The notes below the pieces were generated by a model. That model was not told the origin of the DNA. It was given only the letters and a program-made list of their open reading frames with translations, and did no database searches. From Myxococcota bacterium (GTDB lineage: Bacteria; Myxococcota_A; UBA796), in NCBI GenBank assembly GCA_029251165.1, contig JAQXDW010000130.1, positions 1 to 64,000 on the forward strand: 64,000 nucleotides of DNA, in the 5' to 3' direction. Shown piece by piece: positions 16,190-24,890 of the stretch (position 1 is the first letter of the stretch; each line of letters starts with the position of its first letter). The translations under genes and the position numbers were made by a program.

Positions 16190-17506
16190 ATGGTTCGTAA
16201 GAACAACAGAATGGGTGGAGTCGCGATTATCGTTGCGCTAAGCGTCACGGTGCTCTTGATGTTTGCCGCGCTCGCGATTGACTTCACGTTTCTGATCACG
16301 GCTCGGATGCGTGCGCAGAATGCCGTGGATTCCGCCGCACATGCTGGCATGGTGGCCTTCACCCGCAGCGAGGGTGATGCCGAGTATGCCGTCACGGTCG
16401 CGGAGACGATGCTCTCCCTCAATGGAATCTCTGACGGCACCGTCGAGGTTGGCGCGTACGACTTCGACAGCGACTCGTTCTCCGAGGCGGGCAGCCAGGA
16501 GAATTCCGTCCGGGTCTCGACAGACCTCAGCGAGGTCCTCTCCCGAGATCTGTTCATCGCGCCCCTGCTCGGTATGCCCCTCTCAGATCGGGGCGGTGAG
16601 CTGACGGCCACCTCGGCCATCCAGCCCCGTGAGCTCATCTTCGTTCTCGACCAGAGCTGCTCGATGGCAAGCGGTTCGAAGGTTGCCTCGATGAAGGAGG
16701 GTGTGCTCAAGTCGCTGGAGACGGTCCTCGCGACCGATCCCAACGACATGGACGAGGTCGCCCTGGTCGGCTTTGGTGACGCGGGCTTTCTGCACGCCAA
16801 CCTACAGCGCCTCTCGACCAACTACAGCAGCATCTACAGCGACTGGGACGAGGGAATCTGCCTCTGCACCATGGACCCGTACGTCCAGTACTACACGCGC
16901 CGCTACAGCAGCCTGAACCCCTACACAGCGCAGACGTTCGACGTCAACACCGGTCAAGCCAGCTACTCGGACAACCACCCGATGGCGTCCGGTGACTCCC
17001 ACTACGGTACAGATGGGCACGCCGACATCACCTACCGCTGCTGTGAGCCCCACTGCAACGAGACCTGGGAGAACAGCAACCCCTCGATGTTCACCAACAA
17101 TTGGTGGAACTGGCTGAACACATACAGCCACGGCAACGGCGCGGCCTGGGGGATGGAGGTCGCGATGGATGAGTTCGACACCACCGGAGACCTCGGCAGC
17201 CACCGGGTCATGATCATCTTGGGAGACGGCATCGACTTCTGTCCCACAGACAGCTCCAGCATGCCTGCCCCCTGCAACAGCGGCGGCGACCTGCTCTCCT
17301 ACACCGTCGACCTCGCCGCAGAGGCCTGGGAAGATCAGCAGATCCACATCTACCCGATCTACTACGGAACGTCGGGCTACACCCGAGATTACTACAATGA
17401 CCTCGCCACCGGCGATGGTGAGCTGTTCAACCCCTCGACTCCTGATGAGCTTGAGGCGGTCTTCTCGAAGATCGTAGCCCGCTCACAGGTGGCCCTGGTC
17501 CAGTAG
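16190..17506 (+). CDS. TadG-like protein with von Willebrand factor A domain
   Basis: A 438-aa protein. The N-terminus MVRKNNRMGGVAIIVALSV has a basic stretch and one hydrophobic helix, followed by AARMRAQNAVDSAAHAG, the TadG/TadE-type pseudopilin motif. From about residue 145 there is a vWA domain with MIDAS-like DQSCSMASGS (DxSxS pattern) and the strand HRVMIILGDGID. A Cys-rich insertion (ICLCTM, YRCCEPHCNE) interrupts the vWA domain. TadG proteins are minor components of tight-adherence (Flp) pilus systems; vWA forms may bind metal and ligands at the surface. Start chosen at ATG 16190 with AAGGGA upstream. It leads a four-gene set with two TadE-like genes. Confidence 0.82.
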   Translation: MVRKNNRMGGVAIIVALSVTVLLMFAALAIDFTFLITARMRAQNAVDSAAHAGMVAFTRSEGDAEYAVTVAETMLSLNGISDGTVEVGAYDFDSDSFSEAGSQENSVRVSTDLSEVLSRDLFIAPLLGMPLSDRGGELTATSAIQPRELIFVLDQSCSMASGSKVASMKEGVLKSLETVLATDPNDMDEVALVGFGDAGFLHANLQRLSTNYSSIYSDWDEGICLCTMDPYVQYYTRRYSSLNPYTAQTFDVNTGQASYSDNHPMASGDSHYGTDGHADITYRCCEPHCNETWENSNPSMFTNNWWNWLNTYSHGNGAAWGMEVAMDEFDTTGDLGSHRVMIILGDGIDFCPTDSSSMPAPCNSGGDLLSYTVDLAAEAWEDQQIHIYPIYYGTSGYTRDYYNDLATGDGELFNPSTPDELEAVFSKIVARSQVALVQ

Positions 17507-17518
17507 CAACAGGTCTGG

Positions 17519-18316
17519 ATGTTTATGCTGTTGTTTCTACTGGCTTGTGTTGGAGATGAACCCCCTGAGGTGGTCGTGCTGCCGGATGCGGTCGGCGAGG
17601 TGAGCGATGAGGGCGCGCTGCGCTACACCCAGGAGGAGCTCGCATCCGATCCCACGGCCATCACCATCTCCGGCGAGCTGTACTGCGAGGAGGGGACCGG
17701 TCCATGGACGGTACGCCTCTGGTCGCTGCGTCGTGCGGATCGGGAGCGCGCGCCGGATGCTCTTCCGACCGGTGCAGTCCTCACCGAGGCCACCATCGAT
17801 GCGCCTGGTCCGTTCCAGGTCTACTCCACCCGCTCCGCGCGGCTGCTGGTGATCGGGCTGTCCGCAGACTCTCCGCCGCTTCGAGCCTGGGGGGACCTCC
17901 ACGGGCGCTACACGGAGGCGGTCGATGATCGGATCGGCTTCAACCTTGACTGCCGCATCACGCCCACCCCCGCTCCAGACGGCACGCTGATGGCCAGCCA
18001 GGGGGAGGCCGTCCTGCCGGAGCCCGCACCTGCCGCGACCGACGATGAGCAGATGAATCGACTGGTCGCGATCCCTGCTGCTCCGAAGGTCGATGTGTTC
18101 AGCCGCAAGCCCTCTGAGTATGGTGGCATTGAGACGGTTGAGCGTCTCGAAGACCGCTACCGCAGTCAGCTTACTGAGGAGGAGCTTCGCATCCACATGA
18201 TCATGCTCTACCAGCTCGTCGATAACCCCAAGGCTGCGGATGAGTACGTCCATGGAGTGGTCTCCTCCCGACCCGACGCCACAGGTCAGTCTAAGGGTAC
18301 CCAGGTGATCCAGTGA
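17519..18316 (+). CDS. Lipoprotein in the Tad-like gene set
   Basis: A 265-aa predicted lipoprotein (MFMLLFLLAC, Cys10 lipidated). The mature region has a beta-rich half (ITISGELYCEEGTGPWTVRLW..), reminiscent of carboxypeptidase-regulatory-like folds. A charged helical C-terminus follows (SQLTEEELRIHMIMLYQLVDNPKAADEYV). It lies 12 nt after the TadG-like gene and its TGA overlaps the start of the first TadE-like gene, so it is very likely part of the same apparatus, perhaps as a pilotin or assembly factor. Function inferred from context only. Confidence 0.65.
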   Translation: MFMLLFLLACVGDEPPEVVVLPDAVGEVSDEGALRYTQEELASDPTAITISGELYCEEGTGPWTVRLWSLRRADRERAPDALPTGAVLTEATIDAPGPFQVYSTRSARLLVIGLSADSPPLRAWGDLHGRYTEAVDDRIGFNLDCRITPTPAPDGTLMASQGEAVLPEPAPAATDDEQMNRLVAIPAAPKVDVFSRKPSEYGGIETVERLEDRYRSQLTEEELRIHMIMLYQLVDNPKAADEYVHGVVSSRPDATGQSKGTQVIQ

Positions 18317-18741
18317 TGCTCGACAACCCGCGCAGCGCGAGACGCCTGGTCCGGGGGCGACGCGGCCACTCGCACATTGAGTTCGCCCTCGTCCTTCCGC
18401 TCCTGCTGATCTTCATCTACGGCATCATGGAGTATGGGTGGATGTTCTTCCAGCGCACCGCTGTCCAGGAAGCTGCCCGTCAGGGGTGCCGTGCCGGGGC
18501 GACCATGGCACCGGATGAGGACTATGATGCGGTGGTCGAGGAGCGGGCTCTCTCGGCACTTGAGTCGCTGTCGGTGGACTGTGACCGGGTCGACTGCGAC
18601 GTCACGACAGACGAAGAAGGGGAGCTGCCGGAGCTTCGCCTGCGCTGTGAGGTTGCGGTGGAGTACAAGCCGCTCCTCAACGTCCTGCCGACCCCTGCGA
18701 CCCTCGGCGCGGGCTACCTCTACTACTTTGAGCAGCAGTGA
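18313..18741 (+). CDS. TadE-like pseudopilin 1
   Basis: A 142-aa protein with basic N-terminus (RRLVRGRRGHSHIEFAL) and a prepilin-like hydrophobic stretch. In the TadE signature G.(S/A)..EFALVLPLLL the Glu follows the processing site. The helix continues into EYGWMFFQRTAVQEAARQGCRAGA, the typical TadE/F pattern. The C-terminal region has five cysteines. TadE-type pseudopilins are processed by TadV peptidase and are minor pilus components. The start is GTG 18313 or ATG 18316; both overlap the previous stop. It overlaps the next TadE gene by 4 nt. Confidence 0.8.
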   Translation: MMLDNPRSARRLVRGRRGHSHIEFALVLPLLLIFIYGIMEYGWMFFQRTAVQEAARQGCRAGATMAPDEDYDAVVEERALSALESLSVDCDRVDCDVTTDEEGELPELRLRCEVAVEYKPLLNVLPTPATLGAGYLYYFEQQ

Positions 18742-19217
18742 TGCGGGGAGGCAGGCTGTCCATTCGTTCCACCCGCAAGGGCGTCTCTAGCCGGCGCGGC
18801 TCACAGGCCGTAGAGTTTGCCCTCTGCCTGCCGATCCTGGTCCTTGTCCTCGGCGGGATCATCGAGTACGGCCTGATGTTCAATCAGTATCTCTCGGTCC
18901 TCTCTGCTGCTCGGGACGGCTCTCGCTGGGGGGCGACGCCGGGCGTCGATGGAGAGGATGCAGAGGATGAAGCCACCGATCAGGTCCGGGAGTCTCTCGT
19001 GATGCTTGGGCTGTCGTGTACCTCCCAGCAGCAGAGCCTCGGGCAGTGCAAGATCCTCTCTGAGCTGACGGATGTAGAGGGGCTTGATGCGATCAAGGTC
19101 TTCGTCGAGCTTGCCTACGAGCCAATCACTGGTGGGCTGCTCCCGGTCCCGGACACGCTGGCTGCCGAGAGCTACTTTGTGCTGATCAACCAGATCCCAG
19201 ACACCGGCACCCCGTAG
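18738..19217 (+). CDS. TadE-like pseudopilin 2
   Basis: A 159-aa protein with the same architecture as its upstream neighbour: basic leader (RKGVSSRRGSQAVEFAL), hydrophobic helix (LPILVLVLGGIIEYGLMF) and then AARDGSRWGA. It would be a second minor pseudopilin (TadE/TadF pair). No ATPase, secretin or major Flp pilin gene is visible in the window, so the rest of the Tad machine must be elsewhere. The gene ends the set; a 290-nt gap follows. Confidence 0.8.
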   Translation: MMRGGRLSIRSTRKGVSSRRGSQAVEFALCLPILVLVLGGIIEYGLMFNQYLSVLSAARDGSRWGATPGVDGEDAEDEATDQVRESLVMLGLSCTSQQQSLGQCKILSELTDVEGLDAIKVFVELAYEPITGGLLPVPDTLAAESYFVLINQIPDTGTP

Positions 19218-19507
19218 CTCCGATCACGCTGTGCCGGCATCTGGTCTCGACGCGCTCATGGATGCGTATGCCCGCCTCAGCGGCGGAGAGAGTCTCGGCG
19301 GCCATGCCAGATACCCGACTCTCATCGTCGATCAGGGAGCTCTGTGGTGGGTGGATCCGCTGCCCTGAGGAGGATCCGCGCTGGCAGGACATGGCCGTCA
19401 GAGACGGGGCGCTCACCACCTCCAACGAGCCGAGGCTGTGACAATCGGAGCATCTTCCTTGCCGCCCTCTACCGGCTTCGCTAATCGGCGCTCTGGAGGC
19501 ATGTCAC

Positions 19508-20764
19508 ATGCAACGCTCTACCCGTCTTATTGGGCTCTCCCTTGGTGCGGACATCTGCTGGCCGGGAGCCTATGAGCAGATCATCCGCAAGCTAAACCTG
19601 GAGCTGACGCTCGGCGATGAAGTCATCGACTTCGCTGTGGAGCGGGTGAAGGTGGAGCCGTTCAGCCTACAGCAGCCCTGTCGCTATGACATGGTGCTCG
19701 ACCGGCTGACCCACTGGTTCCACACCAGCCGGGAGTGGATCAAGAAGTCGGTCATCATGGACAGCCTGTATGTGCTCAACAACCCATGGGCGATTCAGTC
19801 CATGGAGAAGCACACCACCTACTGCGCGATGATGAAGCTGGGTCTTCCGGTTCCGGAGACCTGGATGCTCCCGCCGAAGACGGGGCCGGAGCACGAAGAC
19901 TCCAACCAGATGATGCAGCAGTACGGCAAGCTGTTCGATCTCAACACGGTGGGCGAGGCGGTTGGCTATCCCAACTTCATCAAGCCTTACGACGGCGGCG
20001 GCTGGCGCGGTGTCTCCCGTGTGAAGTCGGGCGGGGATCTCAAGGCAGCCTATGATGCGTCTGCTCAGTCTGTCATGCACGTCCAGGAATCCATCGAGGG
20101 CTACGATCTGTTCGTGCGGACGGTGGGGATCGGTCCGCAGGTCGAGGTCATGCGCTATGATCCCACGGCTCCGCTGCATGCCCGCTACGTGGTCGACTTC
20201 TTCTTCACCAACGGTCCGGAGTGGAAGTACCTCGTCGACCAGATGTTGACGATCAACGGATTCTTTGGGTGGGATTTCAACTCCTGCGAGAGCCTGCGTC
20301 GTGATGGTGTCTTCCACCCGATCGACTTCGCCAATGCCTGCCCCGACTTCCAGGTCACCTCCCTGCACTTCCACTGGCCGGCCCTGGTGAAGAACATGAT
20401 TCGCTGGTCGCTGTTCTGTGCCGCGACGAAGCGTAAGGTCAGCCCGAACCTCAGCTGGGAGCCCTACTTTGAGGTCGCGCGCAGAGACCTGCCGTTCCGT
20501 GAGCGCCTCGCAGGCTACGCCGACATCACCCGAGAGCGCATGCAGGTCGATGCGTTCCGGGAGTTCTGCGACACCCACCTCTCCCACGTTGACGAGGTCG
20601 CTCTCGAGTTCTTCGGCAGTCCGGCGTGCAAGGCGCTGGTGCATGCCAAGGTCTCTGCGCTGTACCCAGCCCACGAGATCGAGAAGTTCACCGAGCACTT
20701 CTGGGGACTCATTCAGTTCTGGTGTAAGACCGAGGCGGACCGGATGTCCCGCAGCACCGGCTGA
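19508..20764 (+). CDS. ATP-grasp ligase 3 (divergent)
   Basis: A 418-aa protein. A long N-terminal part (LIGLSLGADICWPGAYEQIIRKL) is followed by the lid helix NPWAIQSMEKHTTYCAMMKLG, then the ATP-grasp core: YPNFIKPYDGGGWRGVSRV (Lys strand and Gly-rich loop), VQESIEGYDLFVRTVGI (hinge) and the late strand HPIDFANACPDF with acidic metal ligands. It is not a close paralogue of ligases 1 and 2. Proteins like this are usually annotated only as ATP-grasp domain-containing. GGAGG lies 8 nt upstream of the ATG. It stands alone between the pseudopilin set and the convergent ppk2, but within 4 kb of the esterase/S51-like pair, so a role in the same pathway is possible. Confidence 0.8.
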   Translation: MQRSTRLIGLSLGADICWPGAYEQIIRKLNLELTLGDEVIDFAVERVKVEPFSLQQPCRYDMVLDRLTHWFHTSREWIKKSVIMDSLYVLNNPWAIQSMEKHTTYCAMMKLGLPVPETWMLPPKTGPEHEDSNQMMQQYGKLFDLNTVGEAVGYPNFIKPYDGGGWRGVSRVKSGGDLKAAYDASAQSVMHVQESIEGYDLFVRTVGIGPQVEVMRYDPTAPLHARYVVDFFFTNGPEWKYLVDQMLTINGFFGWDFNSCESLRRDGVFHPIDFANACPDFQVTSLHFHWPALVKNMIRWSLFCAATKRKVSPNLSWEPYFEVARRDLPFRERLAGYADITRERMQVDAFREFCDTHLSHVDEVALEFFGSPACKALVHAKVSALYPAHEIEKFTEHFWGLIQFWCKTEADRMSRSTG

Positions 20765-20946
20765 CATGCTCGCGGTCGCCTCCGCCGTGCTGTTCGTTAT
20801 GCCAGCGACGGTGCGAGCCCTCGGCGGCGGCTGCGCTTCAGTGCTCTGCGGAGGTCTCGCTGGCGACATCGCAGCGCGCGTGGTGCTGAGCTGGCGGGCA
20901 CGCCTGGATTCGATGGGACTCATCCACGAGAAGCCTCCCCTGGGCC

Positions 20947-21828
20947 CTATCCAAGCGTCTCGCCGAGGAGAATCGACTCCCACTCACCGAGCCGTTCCTG
21001 CTGTGCGCTGGAGAGGGTGGGATACTGCAAGCCGAGTCGCTCCAGGGTGCGCCGGAGGATGTCCGCGACCGCGAGCCGCATGAACGGTTTGTTGTCGGCA
21101 GGGATGGCGTACCAAGGAGCGAACGGGGTGGAGGTGGCATTGAGCGCCTGCTCATATGCAGCCATGTAGCGGCTCCAGTGTCCTCGCTCTTTGACGTCTC
21201 CGCCAGAGAACTTCCAGTTCTTGGTTGGATCCTGGATCCGGGCCAGCAGCCGCTGCCGCTGCTCCTCTGCCGAGACGTTTAGCCAGAACTTCAGGATGAT
21301 GGTTCCGTTCCGAGCGAGGTGCTTCTCGTGCTCGGCGATGGACTCCAGGCGCTCCTGCCACAGCGCCTCTCCTTCCGGGCGCCTGGGCAGCTTCTGGTTG
21401 TCGAGGATGCCGGTATGGACCCGCGCGACCAGGACCTCCTCGTAGTACGACCGGTTGAACACCCCCAGCCGACCGCGCTCCGGTAGCCGGCAGGCCGTCC
21501 GCCACAGGAAGTCGTGGTCCAGCTCCTCAGACGAGGGCTGCTTGAAGCTGGAGACCTGGCAGCCGGCGGGGTTGACTCCGGAGAGCACCGCCCGGATCGT
21601 GCCGTCCTTTCCGGCAGCATCCATGGCCTGGAAGACCATCAAAACCGACCACCGATCGTCGGCGTACAGCTGCCGCTGGAGCTCCTGGATTGCCTTGACC
21701 TCGCCCTTCAGCGACTTCTTCAGCGCGGACTTCTTGGCTGGGGCCTCGGGGCCATGCTGTGCTGCGGCGACCGAGAAGCTGCCGTCGAACGGCACGCGGT
21801 AGGGGCTGTCGGTGAATTCAAATGTCAT
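20947..21828 (-). CDS. ppk2: Polyphosphate kinase 2 family protein
   Basis: A 293-aa PPK2. Walker A is at VFQAMDAAGKDGT (65-77); the Walker B/lid region has GVFNRSYYEEVLVARVH (122-138) and RLLARIQDPTKNWKFS with the lid Arg/Lys residues. PPK2 enzymes transfer phosphate between polyphosphate and nucleoside mono- or diphosphates; the length and the SVLMVFQAMDAAGKDG/SGVNPAG context fit the single-domain type (class I or III), which makes ADP/ATP or GTP from polyphosphate. Cytoplasmic. It converges on ATP-grasp ligase 3; a link to supplying ATP for it is possible but unsupported. Confidence 0.93.
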   Translation of the reverse strand: MTFEFTDSPYRVPFDGSFSVAAAQHGPEAPAKKSALKKSLKGEVKAIQELQRQLYADDRWSVLMVFQAMDAAGKDGTIRAVLSGVNPAGCQVSSFKQPSSEELDHDFLWRTACRLPERGRLGVFNRSYYEEVLVARVHTGILDNQKLPRRPEGEALWQERLESIAEHEKHLARNGTIILKFWLNVSAEEQRQRLLARIQDPTKNWKFSGGDVKERGHWSRYMAAYEQALNATSTPFAPWYAIPADNKPFMRLAVADILRRTLERLGLQYPTLSSAQQERLGEWESILLGETLG

Positions 21829-22044
21829 CGGATCTTCGTCTCCTGGGCTTGGATCCTACCCCACGGCAGCCCGCTTCAGCGGCTCTGGCGTCAACCCCTC
21901 CCTGTCGTCGGGAGCATCGAGGGCCGCCGATGAGGCGCACGGGGCGATCTCCGCTGTGGGCTGCGCGCAGCAGGGCGCGGTCAACGGGCAGGGGCACGCT
22001 GACGTTGTTGCAGAAGACGGCAGATGGGCGCTACTGGAGCAGAC

Positions 22045-22791
22045 ATGTCCGTTCTCAACCATCGCCTGATCTCCAGGCGATATTTCTTTCCCATCGTCCA
22101 GCCGCTGCTGGATCCGTGGATGGTCGATGTGCCGGGCGCGCGCCTGGCGTGCGCCCGGTATGTCTTCGATCCCGCCGCACCCACGGTGCTGCACTTTCAC
22201 GGAAACGGCGAGGTGGTCGATGACTATCTGCCCTGGCTCCCCGCCCTGATGGCAGAGGTCGGCGCCAACCTCGTGCTGGCAGAGTACCGTGGCTATGGAG
22301 GCTCTACTGGTGAACCCCGTCTGGCGGAGATGCTCAGCGATGGTCCTGCAATCTTCGATGCCCTCGGCCTGCCGCCGGAGAAGGTCATCGCGTTCGGGCG
22401 CTCGCTCGGCTCGCTCTACGCCATGAACCTCGCTGCGGCTCGACCCGGACTCGCGGGGCTGATCATCGAGAGCGGGATCGCCGATGTGCTGGAGCGACTC
22501 CTCCTCCAGATCACGCCTGAGGCGCTGGGGGTCACGCTGGCGCAGCTGGCGGCTGCGGTCACCACCCACCTCAACCCCCGCACCTGGCTGGCCCGACACC
22601 ATGGCCCGAGTCTCTTTCTCCACACCAGCCACGATGCCCTCGTCCCCGCCCAGCATGCCCGGTGTCTTCATGAGTGGGCCCGGGAGCCGAAGCGGCGGGT
22701 GATCTTTGCGCACGGTGATCACAACTCGATCTTCGAGACCAACCGGGACGCCTACGGCCGTGCCCTCCGCGAGTTCCTGGAGGCCACTTGA
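22045..22791 (+). CDS. Alpha/beta hydrolase (serine hydrolase, BAAT/YfhR-like)
   Basis: A 248-aa hydrolase of the kind found in ABHD13/YfhR-like proteins. It has the oxyanion-hole region LHFHGNGEVVDDYL, EYRGYGGSTGEP, the nucleophile elbow FGRSLGSLYA (GxSxG), the acid strand HTSHDALVPAQHA and the catalytic His in HGDHNSIFE. All triad elements are present. Start chosen at ATG 22045, which has GGAG 5 nt upstream; an ATG seven codons earlier lacks it. No signal peptide. It is translationally coupled (TTGA overlap) to the following GNAT gene. Confidence 0.85.
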   Translation: MSVLNHRLISRRYFFPIVQPLLDPWMVDVPGARLACARYVFDPAAPTVLHFHGNGEVVDDYLPWLPALMAEVGANLVLAEYRGYGGSTGEPRLAEMLSDGPAIFDALGLPPEKVIAFGRSLGSLYAMNLAAARPGLAGLIIESGIADVLERLLLQITPEALGVTLAQLAAAVTTHLNPRTWLARHHGPSLFLHTSHDALVPAQHARCLHEWAREPKRRVIFAHGDHNSIFETNRDAYGRALREFLEAT

Positions 22792-23900
22792 TCCAGCGTC
22801 TTGGCCCAAGCGATGTCCCGCGTGTGCTGCGGTTTACAGCAGCCCACTACGCCGATGATCCGGTGTGGATTCCGGCGCCGATGGTCTGGGACCGCCGCCG
22901 GCTGCGCGCAGCCCTCTCCCGTCCAGATCGGGTGGTCCTGCTGGCGGCCATTGTCGATGGTGAGATCCGTGGCACCATCTCGGTGCTCCGAGACGAAGGC
23001 TTCGACACGGATCCCGACCACAAGGTCGCCTGGTTTGGCTACTTTGAGAGTCCGGCAGACCCGACGATCGCCTCCGCCTTGGTCAACGCGGCGCGCGAGA
23101 CGGCTGCGGGCTGGGGGGCGGATGCCCTGCGGGGGCCGAGGAACCTCACGCGGTTCGACTTCGTTGGCCTGACGGTCCACGGACACGATCGCATGCCTCC
23201 GATGATGCAGGGCCAGCACCACCGCTACTACCAGGGGCTCCTCGAAGGGGCCGGGATGACCCGTCACCACGATGTCCATGCCTACGAGACCACGCTGCGC
23301 GATCCCGATGGCGGTCCCCGCAGCCTCCCCGACAAGCTCCTGGAGCAGGCGGCAGGCTGCCAGCTCGAGGGGCTGCGTATCCGGGCCGCCAGTCGGATCC
23401 GCATGAAGCCGGATCTCATCGCGGCCCACACCGTGCTCAACGAGGCCTACGCCACCGTCCCTGACATCTCTCCGATGCCTCGGGCCACCTTCCTCGGGCT
23501 GGGGCGTGCGATGTTCACGCTTGCGGGGCCTGGGCTCGTTCAGCTCGCCTTCATTCGTGATCGACCGGTCGGCTTCTCGGTGTGCCTGCCTGAGCTGAAC
23601 GAGGCCCTCCTGCGGACCCGTGGGAGGCTGCTGCCGACCGGGTGGATATCAGCGCTCTCTGACATGCGCCGCGTCCAGACGGCGGCATTCAAGCTCATCG
23701 GTGTGATCCCCGAGCTGCGGGGAAGCGGCCTGCACGCGGCGCTCATCAAGGCCGTGGTCGGCGGTGCGCTGGCGGCCGGCTACACGCGCATGGATGGCTC
23801 TGTCATCGACGAGCGCAACAAGCCGATGCGCGGCGTCGTCGAGGGGCTCGGGATGACGATCTATCGGACCTACCGGTTCTTCGAGAGTCCGGTTCGGTAG
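22788..23900 (+). CDS. GNAT-fold protein of the large (about 370-aa) family
   Basis: A 370-aa protein of the GNAT-annotated family with N-terminal IQRLGPSDVPRVLRF, YADDPVWIPAP and the diagnostic FGYFESPADP followed by RGPRNLT and LLEGAGM. A second GNAT-like half near the C-terminus contains GVIPELRGSGLHAALI, resembling the acetyl-CoA P-loop (R/Q-x-x-G-x-G/A). It may acylate an amine of unknown identity. Translation starts at TTG 22788, which overlaps the TGA of the hydrolase gene, so the two proteins are made together and probably act on related substrates. Confidence 0.7.
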   Translation: MIQRLGPSDVPRVLRFTAAHYADDPVWIPAPMVWDRRRLRAALSRPDRVVLLAAIVDGEIRGTISVLRDEGFDTDPDHKVAWFGYFESPADPTIASALVNAARETAAGWGADALRGPRNLTRFDFVGLTVHGHDRMPPMMQGQHHRYYQGLLEGAGMTRHHDVHAYETTLRDPDGGPRSLPDKLLEQAAGCQLEGLRIRAASRIRMKPDLIAAHTVLNEAYATVPDISPMPRATFLGLGRAMFTLAGPGLVQLAFIRDRPVGFSVCLPELNEALLRTRGRLLPTGWISALSDMRRVQTAAFKLIGVIPELRGSGLHAALIKAVVGGALAAGYTRMDGSVIDERNKPMRGVVEGLGMTIYRTYRFFESPVR

Positions 23901-24106
23901 GCGGCGTGTCTGCTTGGCGTGAGGGGGCAGGGACTAGCCGGCGGAGCTCCCGCCCTGGTGGCGTCGCGATGCCCCATCCTCGACAGGTCTTGTCACCGAT
24001 TGTCTCGGCGGTAACCCTATCGTGTTGTCCGGCGTACCTCTTCAACAGCCGGCGTGGTGATCTGCCGGTGGTCACCCTTCGTATCACCGATAGTTCATCA
24101 CCAGAC

Positions 24107-24118
24107 CAGACCGGTCTG
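24107..24118. promoter_or_regulatory. 12-nt perfect palindrome just upstream of the msrA ribosome binding site
   Basis: CAGACCGGTCTG is self-complementary and ends 1 nt before the GGAGG (24120-24124) of msrA. It could be a regulator-binding site or a small leader hairpin next to the Shine-Dalgarno. The rest of the 230-nt gap before msrA shows no other clear element. Confidence 0.35.
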
Positions 24119-24130
24119 TGGAGGTCGTCA

Positions 24131-24760
24131 GTGCGTCAGCTCTTCCCTGCAATCACCCTCTCTCTCGCCCTTGCCTGCAGCACCCCAGATTCCGCCAGCG
24201 CGGGCACGATCGCTGCTGCGCCCGTCGCGGAGGGGCAGGCGGAGGCGATCTTTGCCGGCGGCTGCTTCTGGTGCATGGAGAAGCCGTTTGATGTCATCCC
24301 TGGCGTCCTCTCCACTACTTCTGGCTACACTGGCGGCGCTGAGCTGAGCCCGACCTACGAAGAGGTCGCCTACCACCGCACCACCCACTACGAGGCCATC
24401 CGGGTGGTCTACGATCCCGCTCAGGTCACCTATGATGCGCTGCTGAGTGTGTTCTGGCACAACATCGATCCCACCCGAGATGACGGTCAGTTCTGTGACA
24501 AGGGCGACCAATACCGCACCGGCGTCTTCACCTCAGACCCCGCTGAGATCACCGCAGCGCAGTCCAGCAAGGCTGCCGCCGCGAAGAGCCTCTCTGCAGA
24601 GGTCCTCACCCCCATTCTCCCTGCAGCGACCTTCTGGGAGGCTGAGGACTACCACCAGGACTTCTACAAGAAGAGCCCCAGCCACTACACCCGGTACCGT
24701 CTGGGGTGTGGACGGGATCGCCGGCTGGCAGAGCTGTGGGGAGCGGACGCCGGGCACTGA
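24131..24760 (+). CDS. msrA: Peptide-methionine (S)-S-oxide reductase, lipoprotein form
   Basis: A 209-aa MsrA. Signal sequence MRQLFPAITLSLALAC gives a lipobox Cys16, so the enzyme is probably anchored in the periplasm or on the outer membrane. The catalytic motif GGCFWCMEKPF has active Cys45, and the conserved regions TTSGYTGG, YEEVAYHRTTHYEA, FWHNIDPTRDDGQFCDKGDQYRTGVF and FWEAEDYHQDFYKK are all present. A further Cys near the C-terminus (LGCGRDRR) can act as a resolving residue. It repairs oxidised methionine in exported proteins. Start is GTG 24131 behind GGAGG; the upstream open frame is not Msr-like. Confidence 0.93.
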   Translation: MRQLFPAITLSLALACSTPDSASAGTIAAAPVAEGQAEAIFAGGCFWCMEKPFDVIPGVLSTTSGYTGGAELSPTYEEVAYHRTTHYEAIRVVYDPAQVTYDALLSVFWHNIDPTRDDGQFCDKGDQYRTGVFTSDPAEITAAQSSKAAAAKSLSAEVLTPILPAATFWEAEDYHQDFYKKSPSHYTRYRLGCGRDRRLAELWGADAGH

Positions 24761-24890
24761 CCTCCGGCGGCGCTCAACGTGCGCTCACCTCGGGGCTGTG
24801 CACGAGAGCCCATGCCGCTGCGAGAGGATGGCACCGCACCGAGCATGTCAGCAAGACCGTCTGCACCGGAGATCGCTCACCGGAGCGGAG

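Noticed and set aside
20766..21083. 105-codon frame after ATP-grasp ligase 3 with a hydrophobic start
   Set aside because: Nearly half of it overlaps ppk2 and the composition is typical of noncoding high-GC sequence.
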